This document shows positions 33,004 to 45,591 of a stretch of DNA of 64,000 nt, one piece after another. The translations under genes and the position numbers were made by a program. The DNA is from Melastoma dodecandrum. Lineage: Eukaryota; Streptophyta; Magnoliopsida; Myrtales; Melastomataceae. A model generated the notes under the pieces. That model searched no databases. It was not told where the DNA came from and was given only the letters and a program-made list of their open reading frames with translations. Position 1 is the stretch's first letter. Each line of letters opens with the position of its first letter. The DNA lies in contig JARUPY010000387.1 of the NCBI GenBank assembly GCA_029817715.1, positions 1,178,001 through 1,242,000 on the forward strand. The letters run 5' to 3'.

Positions 33004-33870
33004 TTAAGTTGTTCTAGGAAAGAGATGCAAGGCCGGATAGTCTTGTCTGAGTTAATCCTTGAAAATAAGGGCCTTCTGGATAACTCATGGTAACTGAGGA
33101 GTTAATCCCTGAACACTACCCAAAGTTGTATAACTATGCCGGCATCTGTCCGAATTACATTCAACCAATAAAAACTAATGCTCTAGAATCGAAAGGACTG
33201 GAAGCAGACACTGTGACACCTAAAGAACTAGTTGACCGAGAACCAAAATTAATGGCCGCACTAGGTCGTTGTGGCCATTGAAGCAAACAAATAAAAGGTT
33301 GGATTATATCATCCCAATAGAAGTGTTGGTGCTAGCCCAGATGGTGGGTGACTCGTGGAGTTACAAATATCCAGTGAGACGGACGCATGCTTGGTTCATG
33401 AGCCAGCTGCGATCCTACAGAGGAAGGAAACAGGGGCATGAGGTTGAGTTTTGTGACATAACACCAGTTCAAGCAGACATGGAATCACAAAATGCATATA
33501 TAGAAATTGTGCGACGTGAAAATGCAAATATATATATTAGGGATCTTCATAAATAATTCTCACAATGACTGGTCGAGGGGCACCTCCCTGGATTTCAATC
33601 TGCTGAGTATGTCAAAAAATAGATTATGGCAAGTACAGCAGAGAAATCCCTAAGAACAATAACTGAAACACGCATAAGCAGCGAAAGGAAATGTGATATA
33701 ACCATATATACCAACTTTGGGCGAGAATCGACTATGAGAATGCAACGATAGCGATAACAGCATTTCAGTAAGATGGGCAGATCACCTTCTAGTCACAGGT
33801 TGCAGAGACTTTGCTCTCACATAGTCCCGGCCTCGATAGACATTAGCTGTAGGTCAGGATTGCACTTCAG
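33004..33870. other. Convergent spacer, no gene recognised
   Basis: Holds the 3' ends of the PTAR1-like gene (+) and PPR gene (-). Two plus-strand open frames (33087-33281, 33269-33556) have no recognisable domain and are not flanked by splice sites that would extend them. Confidence 0.45.
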
Positions 33871-35634
33871 TTAAAATTTAGCTTGATTTTCTGGAACAAC
33901 CTTACATTCGACCAACTTATTTCGCAGTTTCTGTGCTTCCTCTGTCATTCCAGCAGCATCCACGCAATTGATCGCAGCATTGCACATCCCCTTATCAGGG
34001 TGAGAGCAACTAAAGGCCATCATCTCCAGAAGTTGTACAGCTATATCAACCTTGTTATTCTTACAAAAACCATAAATCAAGTACTTGTAGTCACTGCTTT
34101 TGACATTTAGATTCTTATTTCTCATCTCCTTCCATATGCGGACAGCTTCATCCATTTGATTTATATCTGAAAATCCCCTGATCAAAATACGGTGGGTAAG
34201 CCTATCCGGACTGATCCCGGCGCCAATCATCTTCCCATACAAGTCCAGGGTCTTCTCCATATCTCCCTTTTTTGCAAAGCCATCAATCAGAGTGTTGTAA
34301 CTGATCAAACATGGAGGACAGCTAGTGCCTTCAAGAAGCTGAAACAACTGAAGGGCCATGTCGACAAAGCCTTCTTTGCAAAAATTGCCCAGAAAGGTGT
34401 TGTACGTTATTATGTCGGGCAAATGTTTGTCCTTGACCATCCGAACGAAGACATCGATGGCACGATCCAAAAGGCCGTGCTTACACAGACCGCTGATCAA
34501 GATATTATATGTCACGATTATAGGGGGGAGAGATGTTCGGTTCATTATTGACAGGAATTCATCTGCTCCATCCCAGCGTCCCTCAGAAACAAGAGAATGC
34601 AGAATCGTGTTGTAGGATACACCATTGAGTTCCAGGCCTCGGGACACAAGATTCTCGACAACTAAAGCAACATCATCAAATCTACCATGTTTGGAGGCAT
34701 AATTCATTAGAGTATTGTAAGTGATGATATCAGGGCAACACCCCTCAATCTCCAGGTCCTCCAACACTTCAATTGCTTTTGCAAAACCGAGGTGCTTGCA
34801 GACTAATCCGACCAGAATGGTATAAGTAATGAGATAAGGCGGGCAGCCCTTCTGGAGCTGCTCCCTCCAAAACATAACGGCCTCTTCATACTTACCTTTA
34901 TCGAACATAGCCCTAATAATAGTGTTATAGCTGATCATGTCAGGTGGGCAGCCACTCAAGCTCATTTCTTCCAGGAGGTTACTAGCAGACTTGAGGAGTC
35001 CTTTCTTGCAAAGACCACGAAGCAGTATGTTGTACGTAATAATATCAGGAAGTCCACCAGACATTACCATGATCTTGAGGATCTGCATGGCTTTGTCTAT
35101 GCGGTCGAACCTGACAAGGCCTCTGATCAAGTTTATGCAAGCCGGGAAATGCGGGACTTGGCTTCTTTTCCCCATTACATCTACCAACTTGACCGCATCT
35201 TTCAACTTACTATTGCTGCACAGATTCTGTAGAATCCTATTATTTGTTTGCTCATCATTTCCGACAAACCGACCAGAATAGGGATTCATTGGGTCCATTC
35301 GGTTTCTTCTTCCAGGATTTCTCTCAACATCTGTCGAGCTATCACCAAGGTTCCACTCCTCATCCGATTCATCCGACTCATCTGCACTGACACTTCCTGG
35401 TGAACCTCCGCGTCGTAAAGAGATCACATTCCTTCTATCCTTACAACCATCCCTTTTTTGACCATTTAAAGAAAGGTCAAGACCACTGCAATGCAAAGAG
35501 CAGCGCTTGTAACTGGAGTTTCCGAGTATTCTGACAGCACCCAGATCTTGAATCGATCCAGATTGTCTGCTCCGGTTACTCGTGAAGACGCTCTTCGCAA
35601 GGGGACATTCTGGGGCAATTGCAAACCCCATCAT
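33871..35634 (-). CDS. P-type pentatricopeptide repeat protein (At1g08610-like)
   Basis: Single-exon gene, 587 aa. The first ~120 residues are basic then acidic (DESDESDEEW), compatible with an organelle-targeting peptide and a linker. From about residue 130, roughly a dozen 35-residue PPR units follow, each with the PDIITYN-type start: LPDIITYNILLRGLCKKG, PPDMISYNTIIRAM, PPYLITYTILVGLVCKH, CPDIITYNTLMNYASKHG, PPIIVTYNILISGLCKHG, LPDIITYNTFLGNFCKEG, PPCLISYNTLIDGFAKKG. No E, DYW or SMR domain is present, so an RNA-binding/stabilising role in chloroplast or mitochondrion is more likely than C-to-U editing. The overall order and the single exon match the At1g08610 type; that assignment is from memory of the family. 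Confidence 0.88.
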   Translation of the reverse strand: MMGFAIAPECPLAKSVFTSNRSRQSGSIQDLGAVRILGNSSYKRCSLHCSGLDLSLNGQKRDGCKDRRNVISLRRGGSPGSVSADESDESDEEWNLGDSSTDVERNPGRRNRMDPMNPYSGRFVGNDEQTNNRILQNLCSNSKLKDAVKLVDVMGKRSQVPHFPACINLIRGLVRFDRIDKAMQILKIMVMSGGLPDIITYNILLRGLCKKGLLKSASNLLEEMSLSGCPPDMISYNTIIRAMFDKGKYEEAVMFWREQLQKGCPPYLITYTILVGLVCKHLGFAKAIEVLEDLEIEGCCPDIITYNTLMNYASKHGRFDDVALVVENLVSRGLELNGVSYNTILHSLVSEGRWDGADEFLSIMNRTSLPPIIVTYNILISGLCKHGLLDRAIDVFVRMVKDKHLPDIITYNTFLGNFCKEGFVDMALQLFQLLEGTSCPPCLISYNTLIDGFAKKGDMEKTLDLYGKMIGAGISPDRLTHRILIRGFSDINQMDEAVRIWKEMRNKNLNVKSSDYKYLIYGFCKNNKVDIAVQLLEMMAFSCSHPDKGMCNAAINCVDAAGMTEEAQKLRNKLVECKVVPENQAKF

Positions 35635-36480
35635 TGGTAATTAAGCTACCTGCCTTGTTTACCCAAAAATTCCCAATAAGAAATAAATACCGCCGTCGTG
35701 AACAGTCAACATTCAACAAAACAACATGAATCCCACTAGAAACAGCAACAAAAACAACTCCAAAGAAATAACACGAGCATGAGCTGAACCAGCAGATCTC
35801 CAAAAACCCCAGCAGGAGAAAAATAGCATATATATTTTCCGAACCACCACCACCACCCCCCCCCCCCACCACGATGAAACCGAAGAAGAAAGACAAATCC
35901 TACGTCCAGCACGGAGGAAATCGAAAACATAAACAATCGCAGCAGAGAAACGGCGTGGATCTTCCACCGCCATTAACATCAACCAAACAACAAAAAACAA
36001 AAGAAGAAAACCATCACCAACTCCGACTCAGACATCCTGAGAATGAAGAAAAAAACCATACCCAGAATTCTTAAGCAGCGGGATAAGGCGCAAGAGTATG
36101 AAAGGAGGAAACTTGGATTGGGTAAGGAAATGGGGAGGTCTGGGTAAGGAGGAGGAGGCGGACGTTAAGAACAATGGCGGCAGCCGACCAGACACCCCCA
36201 CTCCAAAAAGGAAAAATTGCGTTCACTCGCAAATTGAGTTTCGTTTAGGAGAAAAGAGGTTCTTCGGGCTTCAGTTTTTCTGGGTCAGGCTTTCTTGTGC
36301 AGAAAAACCCATTAAAAGCCCACACTCCATGAAGGCCCAATTTAAAACTATTTCTCGGCCTGGGCCTCGTTTGATTTTGAATGGGCTTCATATTTGGGCT
36401 CCGGAAACACCTTTTCCTCCTACCCTCGTACTCCCTCTAGGCGTGAAAAAAAAAAAAATAGACACGACATGAGAACATGG
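35635..36480. promoter_or_regulatory. 5' leader/promoter of the PPR gene with a TGGGCY cluster
   Basis: TGGGCY motifs in either orientation lie at about 36317-36322, 36333-36339, 36361-36366, 36381-36387 and 36394-36400. That is some 700-760 bp from the start codon, so a leader intron may occupy 35650-36070. A 12-base C run is at 35856-35867. Site II motifs are typical of genes for organelle proteins, which suits a PPR gene. Confidence 0.5.
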
Positions 36481-38529
36481 AACGAACTTTAACGGGTTAG
36501 TGTTATTATTGTGTCTATTCGATAAACATAATAACATAATTGATCGGATACGGGTTGTCATCGCATTATCCGTTTAGGTATCCATTTTTTATATTTTATG
36601 CCCTGGAGCCTGTAAATTGATGTCTCCTCCTCCTTGTTTGACACTGGCTTCAAGGGCAAGGAACTCGTACCTTAGTGAAGTTCTCGAGCATTTTCTCCTC
36701 GCACGAACAATGATAAAGTTTGTCGAAACTCATACGCCCCGATGGCCTTCGCCATTCTCCTAAAAATCCATCAGATCAAGTTTCTACAACACTAGCAATC
36801 TTCATCATTGTTAAATACTCGTCAAATCAAGCTCTACAACCCTCACGCCTTCATCATCATACGTTCTTGAAGCTCTAGCAAATATTCGTTAGAGTGTCAA
36901 CTCATCACATTTCAAATATCTAGGAAGTTACAATAATATGATTCACGCTAAATCTCGTGAATAATACCGTAACTCCACGCTCATATTCTATAATATAATT
37001 CGGTACACTATTCCCGATTTTATATTTGTACTGCAAAATTTTGTTTCCACACATACAAAAAGTAATTTAGTCATATTATGAATATTTAATATCGATCTCT
37101 TTGTGACTCTTATGATTTTCTTTTTTCGCTTGAATAAGGTTGCTACGTATCTCGTACCTATAAATGGAGTATAATCATTTAATAAATAAAAAAAAGCAAT
37201 AGCCAGAGCCTATCGGTGAATTTTTTAGCCCTGCGTGTTCTTCATCCTCGTCCTACTTTCCTTGTTTGATCTGACGATTAATATAATGCGAGATTGGAGA
37301 TCCGAGGGGGAATTTAAACCCCCCCCCCCTGTTTATCCCCCACCAACATACGAAAACCGGGAATGGCAAAGGAAGTCCCGAGAATATTATTATTACACTG
37401 GGGGGGGGATGTGTGTGGTGGTGGTGGGGAGTTAATCAATGCCATCAGTCCAATAATTGGTTTCTGTCATATTTGGACCACTGGATCTCTCACCGTCTAT
37501 GTGGTCCCCTGACCACCGCTATGCATCTCCCCCCGACCCGATAGAGAGAGGGATGATTGGATTATCGATTGCTCCCCCTCCCCTACACATTTTGAAGTAA
37601 CCAAGAATATCATCATCATTATCATGATTGTCATTTATCAATTTGGGTTCTCCCCTGATAAGACTATTTCCCATTTTGCAGCCACCAGAAATGCGTTTTC
37701 CTCCTCGGCTCGTATTGGGCAGTCAAACCCCATTCGCCATATCTATTTTTTTTATATAATTCATTTTCCTTTTCCTAAAAAAAACAATTAAACCCAATTT
37801 CTAGAATTCGTGATCCAACACTTGTTGCCAATACATTAAAACGATCTTTTAATAAAATTACGATTTTTTTTTTAATTTTAGAAAAAAACGTTCCGGTGAG
37901 ATGAGGAATGCGAAATCTGAGTTAGTGGGTCTTGGGAGGACAAAAACGTCGTTCGGCTTCCGCTTCGGCTTTCAGTTTAGTTCAGATTGATTTTTACCCT
38001 TTTCCCCCGACAGTTAGTACAAGGAGGCACGTGGGTTTAGGCCTTATTTTTGGGTGGGGGCCACTATTCCCTGTGCACGTGTCTGGATGGCCGTCTCGTC
38101 GTCGTCGTCCCCCCTCGCCCCCCGTCTGAATTTTTACTTCTTTTCGTATTTTTTAAAAGGGAAAGGGAGGCAAAAACAGAGATATGGACGGGTTATAAAT
38201 ACAGAAGAGAGGGAGAGAGAGAGAAGGAGTGGGGGTGGTCTTCTTCCCTTCCGGCGTAGATTGCGGGGATCTTCCCTTCGTACGGGATTCGCAATCACGC
38301 CCAGATAAATAAGACATTTACTACCACCGCGATAGGGAAGATCGCCATTTTTCCCTTGTAATTCTGGGGAGAGAAGGAAACGGCGACGTCTAACTTTGAC
38401 GGTCAAATATGGGAGAGTCCGAAACGTGGTTTGGATATCTTTCCTGGGCATGGAAAGAAGATCGGGACAGAAGGGCCGTGGGGATGTTAAAAGTATCGAA
38501 AAGGAATAGACGACCCCAATTTCCGAGAC

Positions 38530-38546
38530 GAGAGAGAGAGAGAGAG
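38530..38546. repeat. (GA)n microsatellite
   Basis: An uninterrupted GA run, followed by a short TATATATA. GA tracts are common in plant promoters and 5' leaders but no gene start is placed here. Confidence 0.8.
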
Positions 38547-38727
38547 AAAATATATATAGAATTTCCATGAAACACGACCCTCGACTCGTCGGTCGGTCGG
38601 GTGGGAATGGAGCAAATGTTTGTTTTTGGTCAAAAAAGGTTGTTGATATTGATGGAGAGGTGAGAGAGCTTAGAAGTGAGTGGGTTTTGAGTAAAAACTT
38701 GTGGGTGGTGGCTTCACTTCACTTCAT

Positions 38728-38763
38728 ATCCATCCATCCATCCATTCATTCATTCATTCATCT
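38728..38763. repeat. (CATC)n-(CATT)n compound microsatellite
   Basis: Tetranucleotide tract shifting from CATC to CATT units; nine units in all. Confidence 0.85.
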
Positions 38764-39988
38764 GCCGAGGCCATCACTCGCTAGCTCTTACAAGAACTCT
38801 CTGGATCTTTCCTTAACCCTCCCCCCCCACCGACGGCTGAGTTTATATATGCATACATTTCCGACAACATTGATGTCGGAATCTACTCAGTCGAACACCT
38901 TTGGGAAACAATGCTTTGAACCAGCTTCCGTGAAGAGAGATCCGGCTGGAAGCCGGGACTCAGGCGGCTACCACCCCAGAGGTAACAGATCTACAAGCAA
39001 GAGTCTTAACCCTAACTGGATATTAGTGTCCTACCACCGAGTTTCCCAGGATCGGTCTTTTCACAAGCAAAGCTAAACAGAATTAGGACCACATTTCGTT
39101 GCCCTCGCCCCATGAGAAACTGCCCCACAATAAGCCAAGGCAATCAGAGTCTAGCTCCACCAGAACAAGACGCGGAGAAGTGCCTTCGTTGATAACATGT
39201 CAGCAAAAGTTAAAATGACTCGGTTGTGAAGATCACTGCTGCACCCTCGCCACCATGCCAGGAGACAGAAGGACTCATGGACTGGGGGCTGAGCACGAGA
39301 CAGACATTATCGGTGAGCCAACCTTGAACATATCCCCAATCCCAGTCATACCAGAGTTATGGTTCAAGAGATCAATTCCCTTTCTGAATCCATAAACAAG
39401 AGAAGGAAAGATCAAGGTAGCGATGTTCCCTGAGAACCCAACACCTTCACAAACACAACAACATAAACCTCCCCATCTCCTTACTATTTATGGCAGGTTA
39501 AAACATATGAAAAAGGTACTGAACAACAATGCTTTGGTTCTGCCTTTTACTCTTATAAGCAAAAAAAAAGGGTACACCCATTATTATAACGAAACTAGAG
39601 GATCCGACCATGGTTTTGAGTATATTAAAAAGCGGGCACACGCCTGAATTGGGATTATATGATATGATATATATGTGATGTGCCAGAAACAGATGCACCT
39701 GCACTGATCAAATGCAGCAAACCATATATAGAAAAGATACTAAGAACTGACATTTATACTCACCAAACTGGTTATCCCCCTAGAAAAAAGGGCAATACAA
39801 AAGGAGAAACCATTTCCTTACAAGCCAAACCTAGTAGGAGCAATGTCTTGTTTATCCAAGAACTAGCAGCCGCCATCACGAAGAAGGCGATCATCGTCGC
39901 CTGTTGATGCGTCCCTATTTCTTCTGTCTATTAGTTTCATGATTCAGGTAATATTTGGGGATAGGGCCTGGATTTGAGGAGGCCTTCA

Positions 39989-40576
39989 TCAACCGCTGCT
40001 GGATGACGCGGCGGTTGGAGATGCCATCATCATGGACTCCTTCGCCTTGGGCCTCTTCCGCTTCTTCTCGTAGCTGACCCCCCTAGCTTTCGACTGGAAA
40101 TCGCGGACCTCCCTCAGGTAGAGCCGGACGGCCCTGGCTCCAAAAGGGTTTGTCTCGGGTTTACCGCCATTCTCCTCATAGGCAGCACGGAGCCGGCCGA
40201 CAAGTGCGTCGAGGCTGCCCCAGGCCTGCCTGAGGGGGCAAGGGCAGGGAGCGGGAGGGTTAACGAGGCCGAAGAAGGGGCAGGGCTGGTTGTGGACCTT
40301 GGTCTTACCGAACTGGTCCAAGTAGCGGAGGAACTCGAGCACGTGGGCCCCGCTGCACATCCCGAGGGACAGCGGGGGCCTGTGGTTCCTTAGGTACTGG
40401 CAGAAGGTGTTCCAGTCGCGACGCTTCTGGTTCTCGTAACGGCTGGGGACGGAGGAGGGAGAGGCAGACGGGACGGAGTTAGGGGATACAACAATGCCAG
40501 GGTTGGAGAAGGCGATCGGCGTTTCGTACACGGCGGGGTTGGAGTTGGCCGACGGCGGCTCCGGAAGTAGGTCCAT
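39989..40576 (-). CDS. ALOG-domain protein, LIGHT-DEPENDENT SHORT HYPOCOTYLS family
   Basis: Intronless, 195 aa. Residues ~46-170 form the ALOG domain: [37 protein letters not shown], the inserted zinc ribbon ([23 protein letters not shown]), [18 protein letters not shown] and [20 protein letters not shown] basic nuclear signal, KKRKRPK, follows at about 171-177. The N-terminal 45 residues are proline/serine-rich and the tail is serine-rich. ALOG proteins are plant nuclear DNA-binding regulators derived from a retroelement recombinase fold; they control organ boundaries, meristem maturation and light growth responses. Which LSH paralogue this is cannot be told. Wide, AT-rich flanks with many simple repeats fit a tightly regulated developmental gene. 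Confidence 0.93.
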   Translation of the reverse strand: MDLLPEPPSANSNPAVYETPIAFSNPGIVVSPNSVPSASPSSVPSRYENQKRRDWNTFCQYLRNHRPPLSLGMCSGAHVLEFLRYLDQFGKTKVHNQPCPFFGLVNPPAPCPCPLRQAWGSLDALVGRLRAAYEENGGKPETNPFGARAVRLYLREVRDFQSKARGVSYEKKRKRPKAKESMMMASPTAASSSSG

Positions 40577-40581
40577 CTCCC

Positions 40582-40598
40582 TTTTTTTTTTTTTTTTA
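40582..40598 (-). repeat. A17 tract in the 5' leader of the ALOG gene
   Basis: Seventeen consecutive T on the plus strand read as an A tract ending six bases before the ATG at 40576 on the sense strand. It would sit directly before the start codon of the mRNA. Confidence 0.8.
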
Positions 40599-43486
40599 CT
40601 CCGGGGCTGCTTTTTGCATGGGAAGTCAATCCGGGGGCTTCTTCTCCTTCTCCTCTTGCTCTTTTTTCTACTTCATTTCATGGGTAATGAAGTCACAGGA
40701 GAAGGAAACCGTGATGCCACGAAGGCCAAACCCTTCCATTTCCTTCCCTTTTTCCTTCCAAAAAAGAAGAAAAGAATGGATCCCTACAGGGAGGGGAGGG
40801 GAGGGAGAATAGTAGATCTGATCTCAGAGGAAAGGAGAGAAAGAGGAAGAGAGGCGAGGGTTTTAGACTTTTTTTGCTTTTCTCTGTGGGTAATAATAAG
40901 AAGAAGACAGAGCGTGTGTTGGGGTCAGATCAGATGGTTGAAAACGCGAACAAGAAGATGAGGGGAGGGAGATTAGGAAGATATATGTTGAGTCTTAATC
41001 TCATTCTCCCCCTGTTATTTTGGTGGGTACTTTTAAAGAAATTTAAACTTTCTTTTTTACTTGAATTAACCCCATATTATTATTCTTGTTCAATATTTAA
41101 CTTGTGTTTGCTTTCTAATATAGTAGTATTAATTATTATTAAATAAAAGAAATCATAAACTATGGATTGAAATTTCAAAAACCACGCTAATATAATATTG
41201 GGTTTTCATTCTCTTTATATATAAATGGTTATAGGAAAAAGGGTCTTTTCTTTTGACACGGGAAAATGGTGGTGGGGAGAAAAGAAAAGGAAGGCCCCTC
41301 CCCCTCCCACAAAGTTTTTATCATAATTTTATAATGAATTATATTTATTTTAGTTTATAAATCTTGTAATCTTTTTTTTTTTTTAAATTATGGTACACTG
41401 TTTGGCGCAGCCTCGGTTGTCTTTCCTCGTGAACCTTCGTTGCCGCTTCTGTCCTAAAAGGCGAGGGGAAAAATATATTAAAGGAATTCGTACATTTCTG
41501 CAAGTTGGGAAAAAAACAAAACAAATATATATATATATATATATGTACTTTCCCTTTGGTGTTATTTAATTTACAGCGGGTAATCGCAAAGATTTCTATT
41601 TCTTCTTAGGATAAAAAAAAAATCAATTCAAAATTATCAAGTTTCTCGTGTCTCGTGGCTCCATTTCTTTCTCGTTACTCCAATTTTGCATCGTTAGAAA
41701 AATGAAATAAATTAAAAATATAAAAAAATGGACCAAAAAATGCTCCTAACTCGAAAATTACAAAAATGACAAAAATATGTTAGAACATACATGAATCAAG
41801 GGAATCGAAGAAATGGCAAAAAAGAAATTGATATATGTGGAAATCACAAAAATGAAAAAAAAAAGTGATATAAAACACATTACGTTCTCACTTACTAGTT
41901 ATAACTTTTAGGTGAATTAGTGTGGGGTTTAGTCGGGCGTTTTCTTGTGATAGAGCAAATTTTATATTATCAACTTTCTTTTTTTGTTTACAAAAATTTT
42001 ATGACCCAAACGAACATGTTAACCAGTTTTATAGGTCCACAACATAATGATGATGGGAAATTAGTATAAATTGACGTTAAAATAACTTTCAGGTGCGAAT
42101 CTTTGGAGGTTGAGCTGATTGATGACAGCTTGCCAGGACTTTTTATTCATTATGTGATCATCGGCCAGGTGGTATAGGATTAGCCAAATAAAGCATATTT
42201 CATGGCATTAGAGTGAATAAATAAATAAATGTACCAAAATCTAGTAAGGAGGAGTGCTGTCGGCCTCTCCATGGAAATAATAATAATAACTCGGCATAGC
42301 ATTGAATTCCATGAGGGGATGCGGGTCAAGAATATTTTATAAGAGAAGGCCTAATTTGTTCATTGCTTAGTCTTTTTTTTTTCAAAAAAATATGACTCTT
42401 GTAGGGAGTACAAATTTGCATCGATGATGGGTTTTACTTGGGACTGTTCTTGTCTCCATCTGGGCACAATTATCATCATTCACTTACCCCTCGATGTTGG
42501 AGAAAAGAAGGAAAAAAACGACCCAAATAATCAAAGGATGCTATGCAAAGTAATGAAACAAGAATGGTGATGCTGATGTGACAAGGTTTTTTTTTGCTTT
42601 TGACAAGTCATATGGCAAGCAAAGCAGTGAGGAAAAGTAACAAGCTTTGTTTCTTTGGGTCCCCCCCCACTCTCCTCTCTACCTCCCCCCATTGTTGTTT
42701 GTTGTAATAACATGGGATTTAAAATGAGGAAAAGGAAATTGGGAGAATAATAGTAAACATAACAAGCCATGTAACTGGGATATGGCCACAGAGTGCTGTG
42801 TTGTGTTGTGCTGTGTTGTCCACATACACAAACACCCACCTCCCACACACACACAAACACACTCCTCCTACCTTTATGTTGAGAGCGACATTTCCAATCC
42901 TCTCATTATCTCTCGAACTGTTTATCCCACCCCTCTGTCCAATCTCGTGGCCAATTGGCTTTGGCTTGTTGTTGCATCAGTATTCTTATTAAATAATTGT
43001 ACCCCACTTTCCTTCCTTCCACACCACCCTTCATCTGATCGTGGGTCTCAGTGGGATTCTCTTACTTTCTCCATCGATTTTTGTTTAAGAAAAAGGGTTA
43101 TAAGACTGTTGTTTTCATGTAAGAGAAGGAAAAAAAAAAGTGACAAGAGAAAAGAGATCAGTTAGGCAGACGACTGAATCCATTAGGAGATCTATTTTTG
43201 CCTGCAGGTAGATTTTGCAACTCCCATGGACAAGGGCTCTCGCCATTCTTCACGAAACATCATTATTACTGACTTTTGTCTGAACGAGAGAGCCAACTGA
43301 TATACAAATATGAGAACAGACGATCAAGGCTCGTCTTGTTCGTGGGTGTTCTTCCATTCCCCTAGTTGAACAAAAAGGCTGCTGCCAGCCACTTACGTTA
43401 CATTTTCCCCAGTAAGGTCCGAAAAGGACCGGTTTCAATGAATTGCATCGCTTGTGATGGGTGCGCGGACTGGAGTGCATCTTCAT
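40599..43486. other. AT-rich gene-free spacer
   Basis: Upstream region of the ALOG gene followed by the 3' flank of the threonine aldolase gene. It contains an (AT)10 tract at about 41525-41544, many A and T runs, a C8 run at 42661-42668 and a CA-rich patch at 42825-42862. No coding sequence, RNA gene or transposon end recognised. Confidence 0.5.
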
Positions 43487-45591
43487 TTAGAACCCATTCT
43501 TCTCGGGCGCACCAGTCAGGGCGCTCTGAAGCGAAAACCACGAGGTTATATGAGCCGTGTTATCTAAATAGGATTGACTACTGCTGGACAATAGTTTACC
43601 TTGAAGCAGGATATGGTATATTGAACGTCGCTGGCAGATACTTGGTGATGAAGCACCAGCCGGATCCTGAAGAAAACATGCCCGAGAAAAGAAAGCACAA
43701 ACATTGATGTCATGAACGTGTGGGGTGCAAACAAAAAAACAGGAGGCAAACTAAGAAGCAGACCTGTTAGATGACTCCAGCATTAGGAGGATCCCTTGTT
43801 CCTTGAGCTTCTTCGATGTCTTTTCGGCAGTGGAATTTGAATCTTTGAGAAAATCTACATATATCTGGATTAAGCACAGGTTGAGTTGAGGATCTCGCAC
43901 TCGTATTGCACGAACAAAGCAAATTGTGAACTCAAGAGTAATCTTCCTCGAACAAAATATAGAACCCCTAAAAGCTGGATTTACAGGACAATCTGAAATC
44001 TTACAATATTCGTCTCGACAGATGCAACATTCACTTTTAGGCCCTTAATTTGGTCCAATCCCTCTGCAGAACACCCGAGAGGATGTAAGAGACATGGAGA
44101 AAATTAATCTGCATAAATGGTATTTCTGGTCCATGCACAGAATTCGCTGATCGCATGCTACAACGTACCTGCCAAAGCTCTAGCATTCCTATGATCCTCT
44201 TCGAGCTTTGAGATGTTCTCTTGCACCGCGACAAGTGCAGCTGCGCACAGCACACCAACTTGTCTCATCCCGCCTCCTAAAGTTTTCCTCAACCTTCTAG
44301 CCTGAGAGAAACAGCACAGACAACGCACCAGAAAAAACAATGATCTCCACGGCTAAGACAACACTACAAGAAAGAAGAGAAAACCTCCTGTGAGAGGTAA
44401 GGGTACCTTGGAGATGAAGTCCGAAGAGCCAACAATGACGGACCCAACTGGCGCTCCAATGCCCTTGGATAAACAAACCTATTTAACAGAAAGAAATGTT
44501 TATTGACCATATCACAAGAACTTGTATATGAAAGTGAAGGAATAATTATTATCGCCAGGAAGTACCGAAACTGAGTCAGCAGCCCGCACAAGCCTGTCGA
44601 CAGGAACTTTGAGTGCCTGGACAAATCAAATTTAGATTCAGCCACTCATTCTATTCCAGCATCAAGGAAAAACATCAAGGAATTCTACAGAAACAGAAGG
44701 GCCTTCAGCAAGAGTTGGACCCCACCTATCAATAGATTAAAGTCCGTTCATATAGATCAGAAAGTAAAAAAACAGTTGACTTCTCACACGTGTTATGGTT
44801 CTCCAGGACTATGCTAAAAACGATGATCAATGTGCAACAGATGACACTCACGGTCGCGGCATTGAAAATCCGGGCTCCATCAATATGAAGATTGAGACCA
44901 TGCTTCTTTGCCAGCTCCCCGACTTTGTCCGTGTAGTCAACAGACAGGCATCTGCCACCGCAGCTGCATCAAACAGAAAGTCAAGTCAATATTTTACTCC
45001 ACAAACTAAGAACTGCTCTAATGACCCATCAGACGCCATGCGTTCTACTCATAACCTTTTGCAATTAGACCATAAACAAACATCTTGCATCGACACATGA
45101 GGCAGTATGAGTCAAATTCACGATATAGCTGCTAACAAACTAGCTTACTTTGCTTGGGTGTTTTCTAAGCATATGAGCTTGGTCGTTGGATACAAGAGCT
45201 CCCCTCTCGGGTCCCTGATGGCAGCTTCGATTAGGCCAATGTCCATGGTTCCATCTGGGTTGTTCCTCACGGTCCTGGGATGAACACCCCCAATTGTCGA
45301 GATCCCACCATTCTCGTAGATGTGTATGTGGGAATTATCTCCGAGGATGACCTCGCTTCCCCTGGTCTCACAGTGAACTAGCACGCTAATCAGGTTACCC
45401 ATGGTGCCAGACGGAACGAACAGAGCAGCCTCCTTGCCCATGATCCTTGCCATCTCTGATTCCAGCCGAAAAGCAGTCGGATCATTTACAAGGACATCAT
45501 CATCGACTTCAGCAGCAGCCATAGCCGCCCTCATGGACTCCGTGGGCTTGGTAACAGTGTCGGAACGGAGATCAACAAACTGGAACACCAT
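43487..45591 (-). CDS. THA1: Low-specificity L-threonine aldolase
   Basis: PLP enzyme cleaving L-threonine or allo-threonine to glycine and acetaldehyde. Nine exons: 45591-45149, 44963-44852, 44616-44566, 44478-44407, 44301-44169, 44063-44005, 43864-43764, 43666-43600, 43525-43487. They total 358 codons, the length I recall for Arabidopsis THA1. Motifs: [12 protein letters not shown] at the N-terminus, [47 protein letters not shown] (the PLP-binding aspartate), and [13 protein letters not shown] with the Schiff-base lysine at about residue 207. The tail reads [15 protein letters not shown] then [13 protein letters not shown] start at 45591; an in-frame ATG at 45654 adds 21 residues with no family similarity. 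No targeting peptide is apparent, so the product is probably cytosolic. It could use either THA1 or THA2 as a name; the last exon fits THA1. Confidence 0.93.

Larger units (their letters stand above)
36481..39988. other. Long gene-poor spacer with microsatellites
   Basis: AT-rich, no protein domain recognised. Contents: C11 run at 37319-37329; (GA)n at 38209-38226 and 38530-38546; (CATC/CATT)n at 38728-38763. An unrecognised minus-strand open stretch at 39429-39275 follows an acceptor-like TTCTCAG and ends in TGA; it encodes LIFPSLVYGFRKGIDLL and SGMTGIGDMFKVGSP, and could be a terminal exon of an unrecognised gene or chance. The plus-strand frame 38567-39076 is low-complexity and rejected. 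Confidence 0.4.

Noticed and set aside
38567..39076. 169-codon plus-strand open frame
   Set aside because: Runs through GA and CATC microsatellites, low complexity, no family resemblance.
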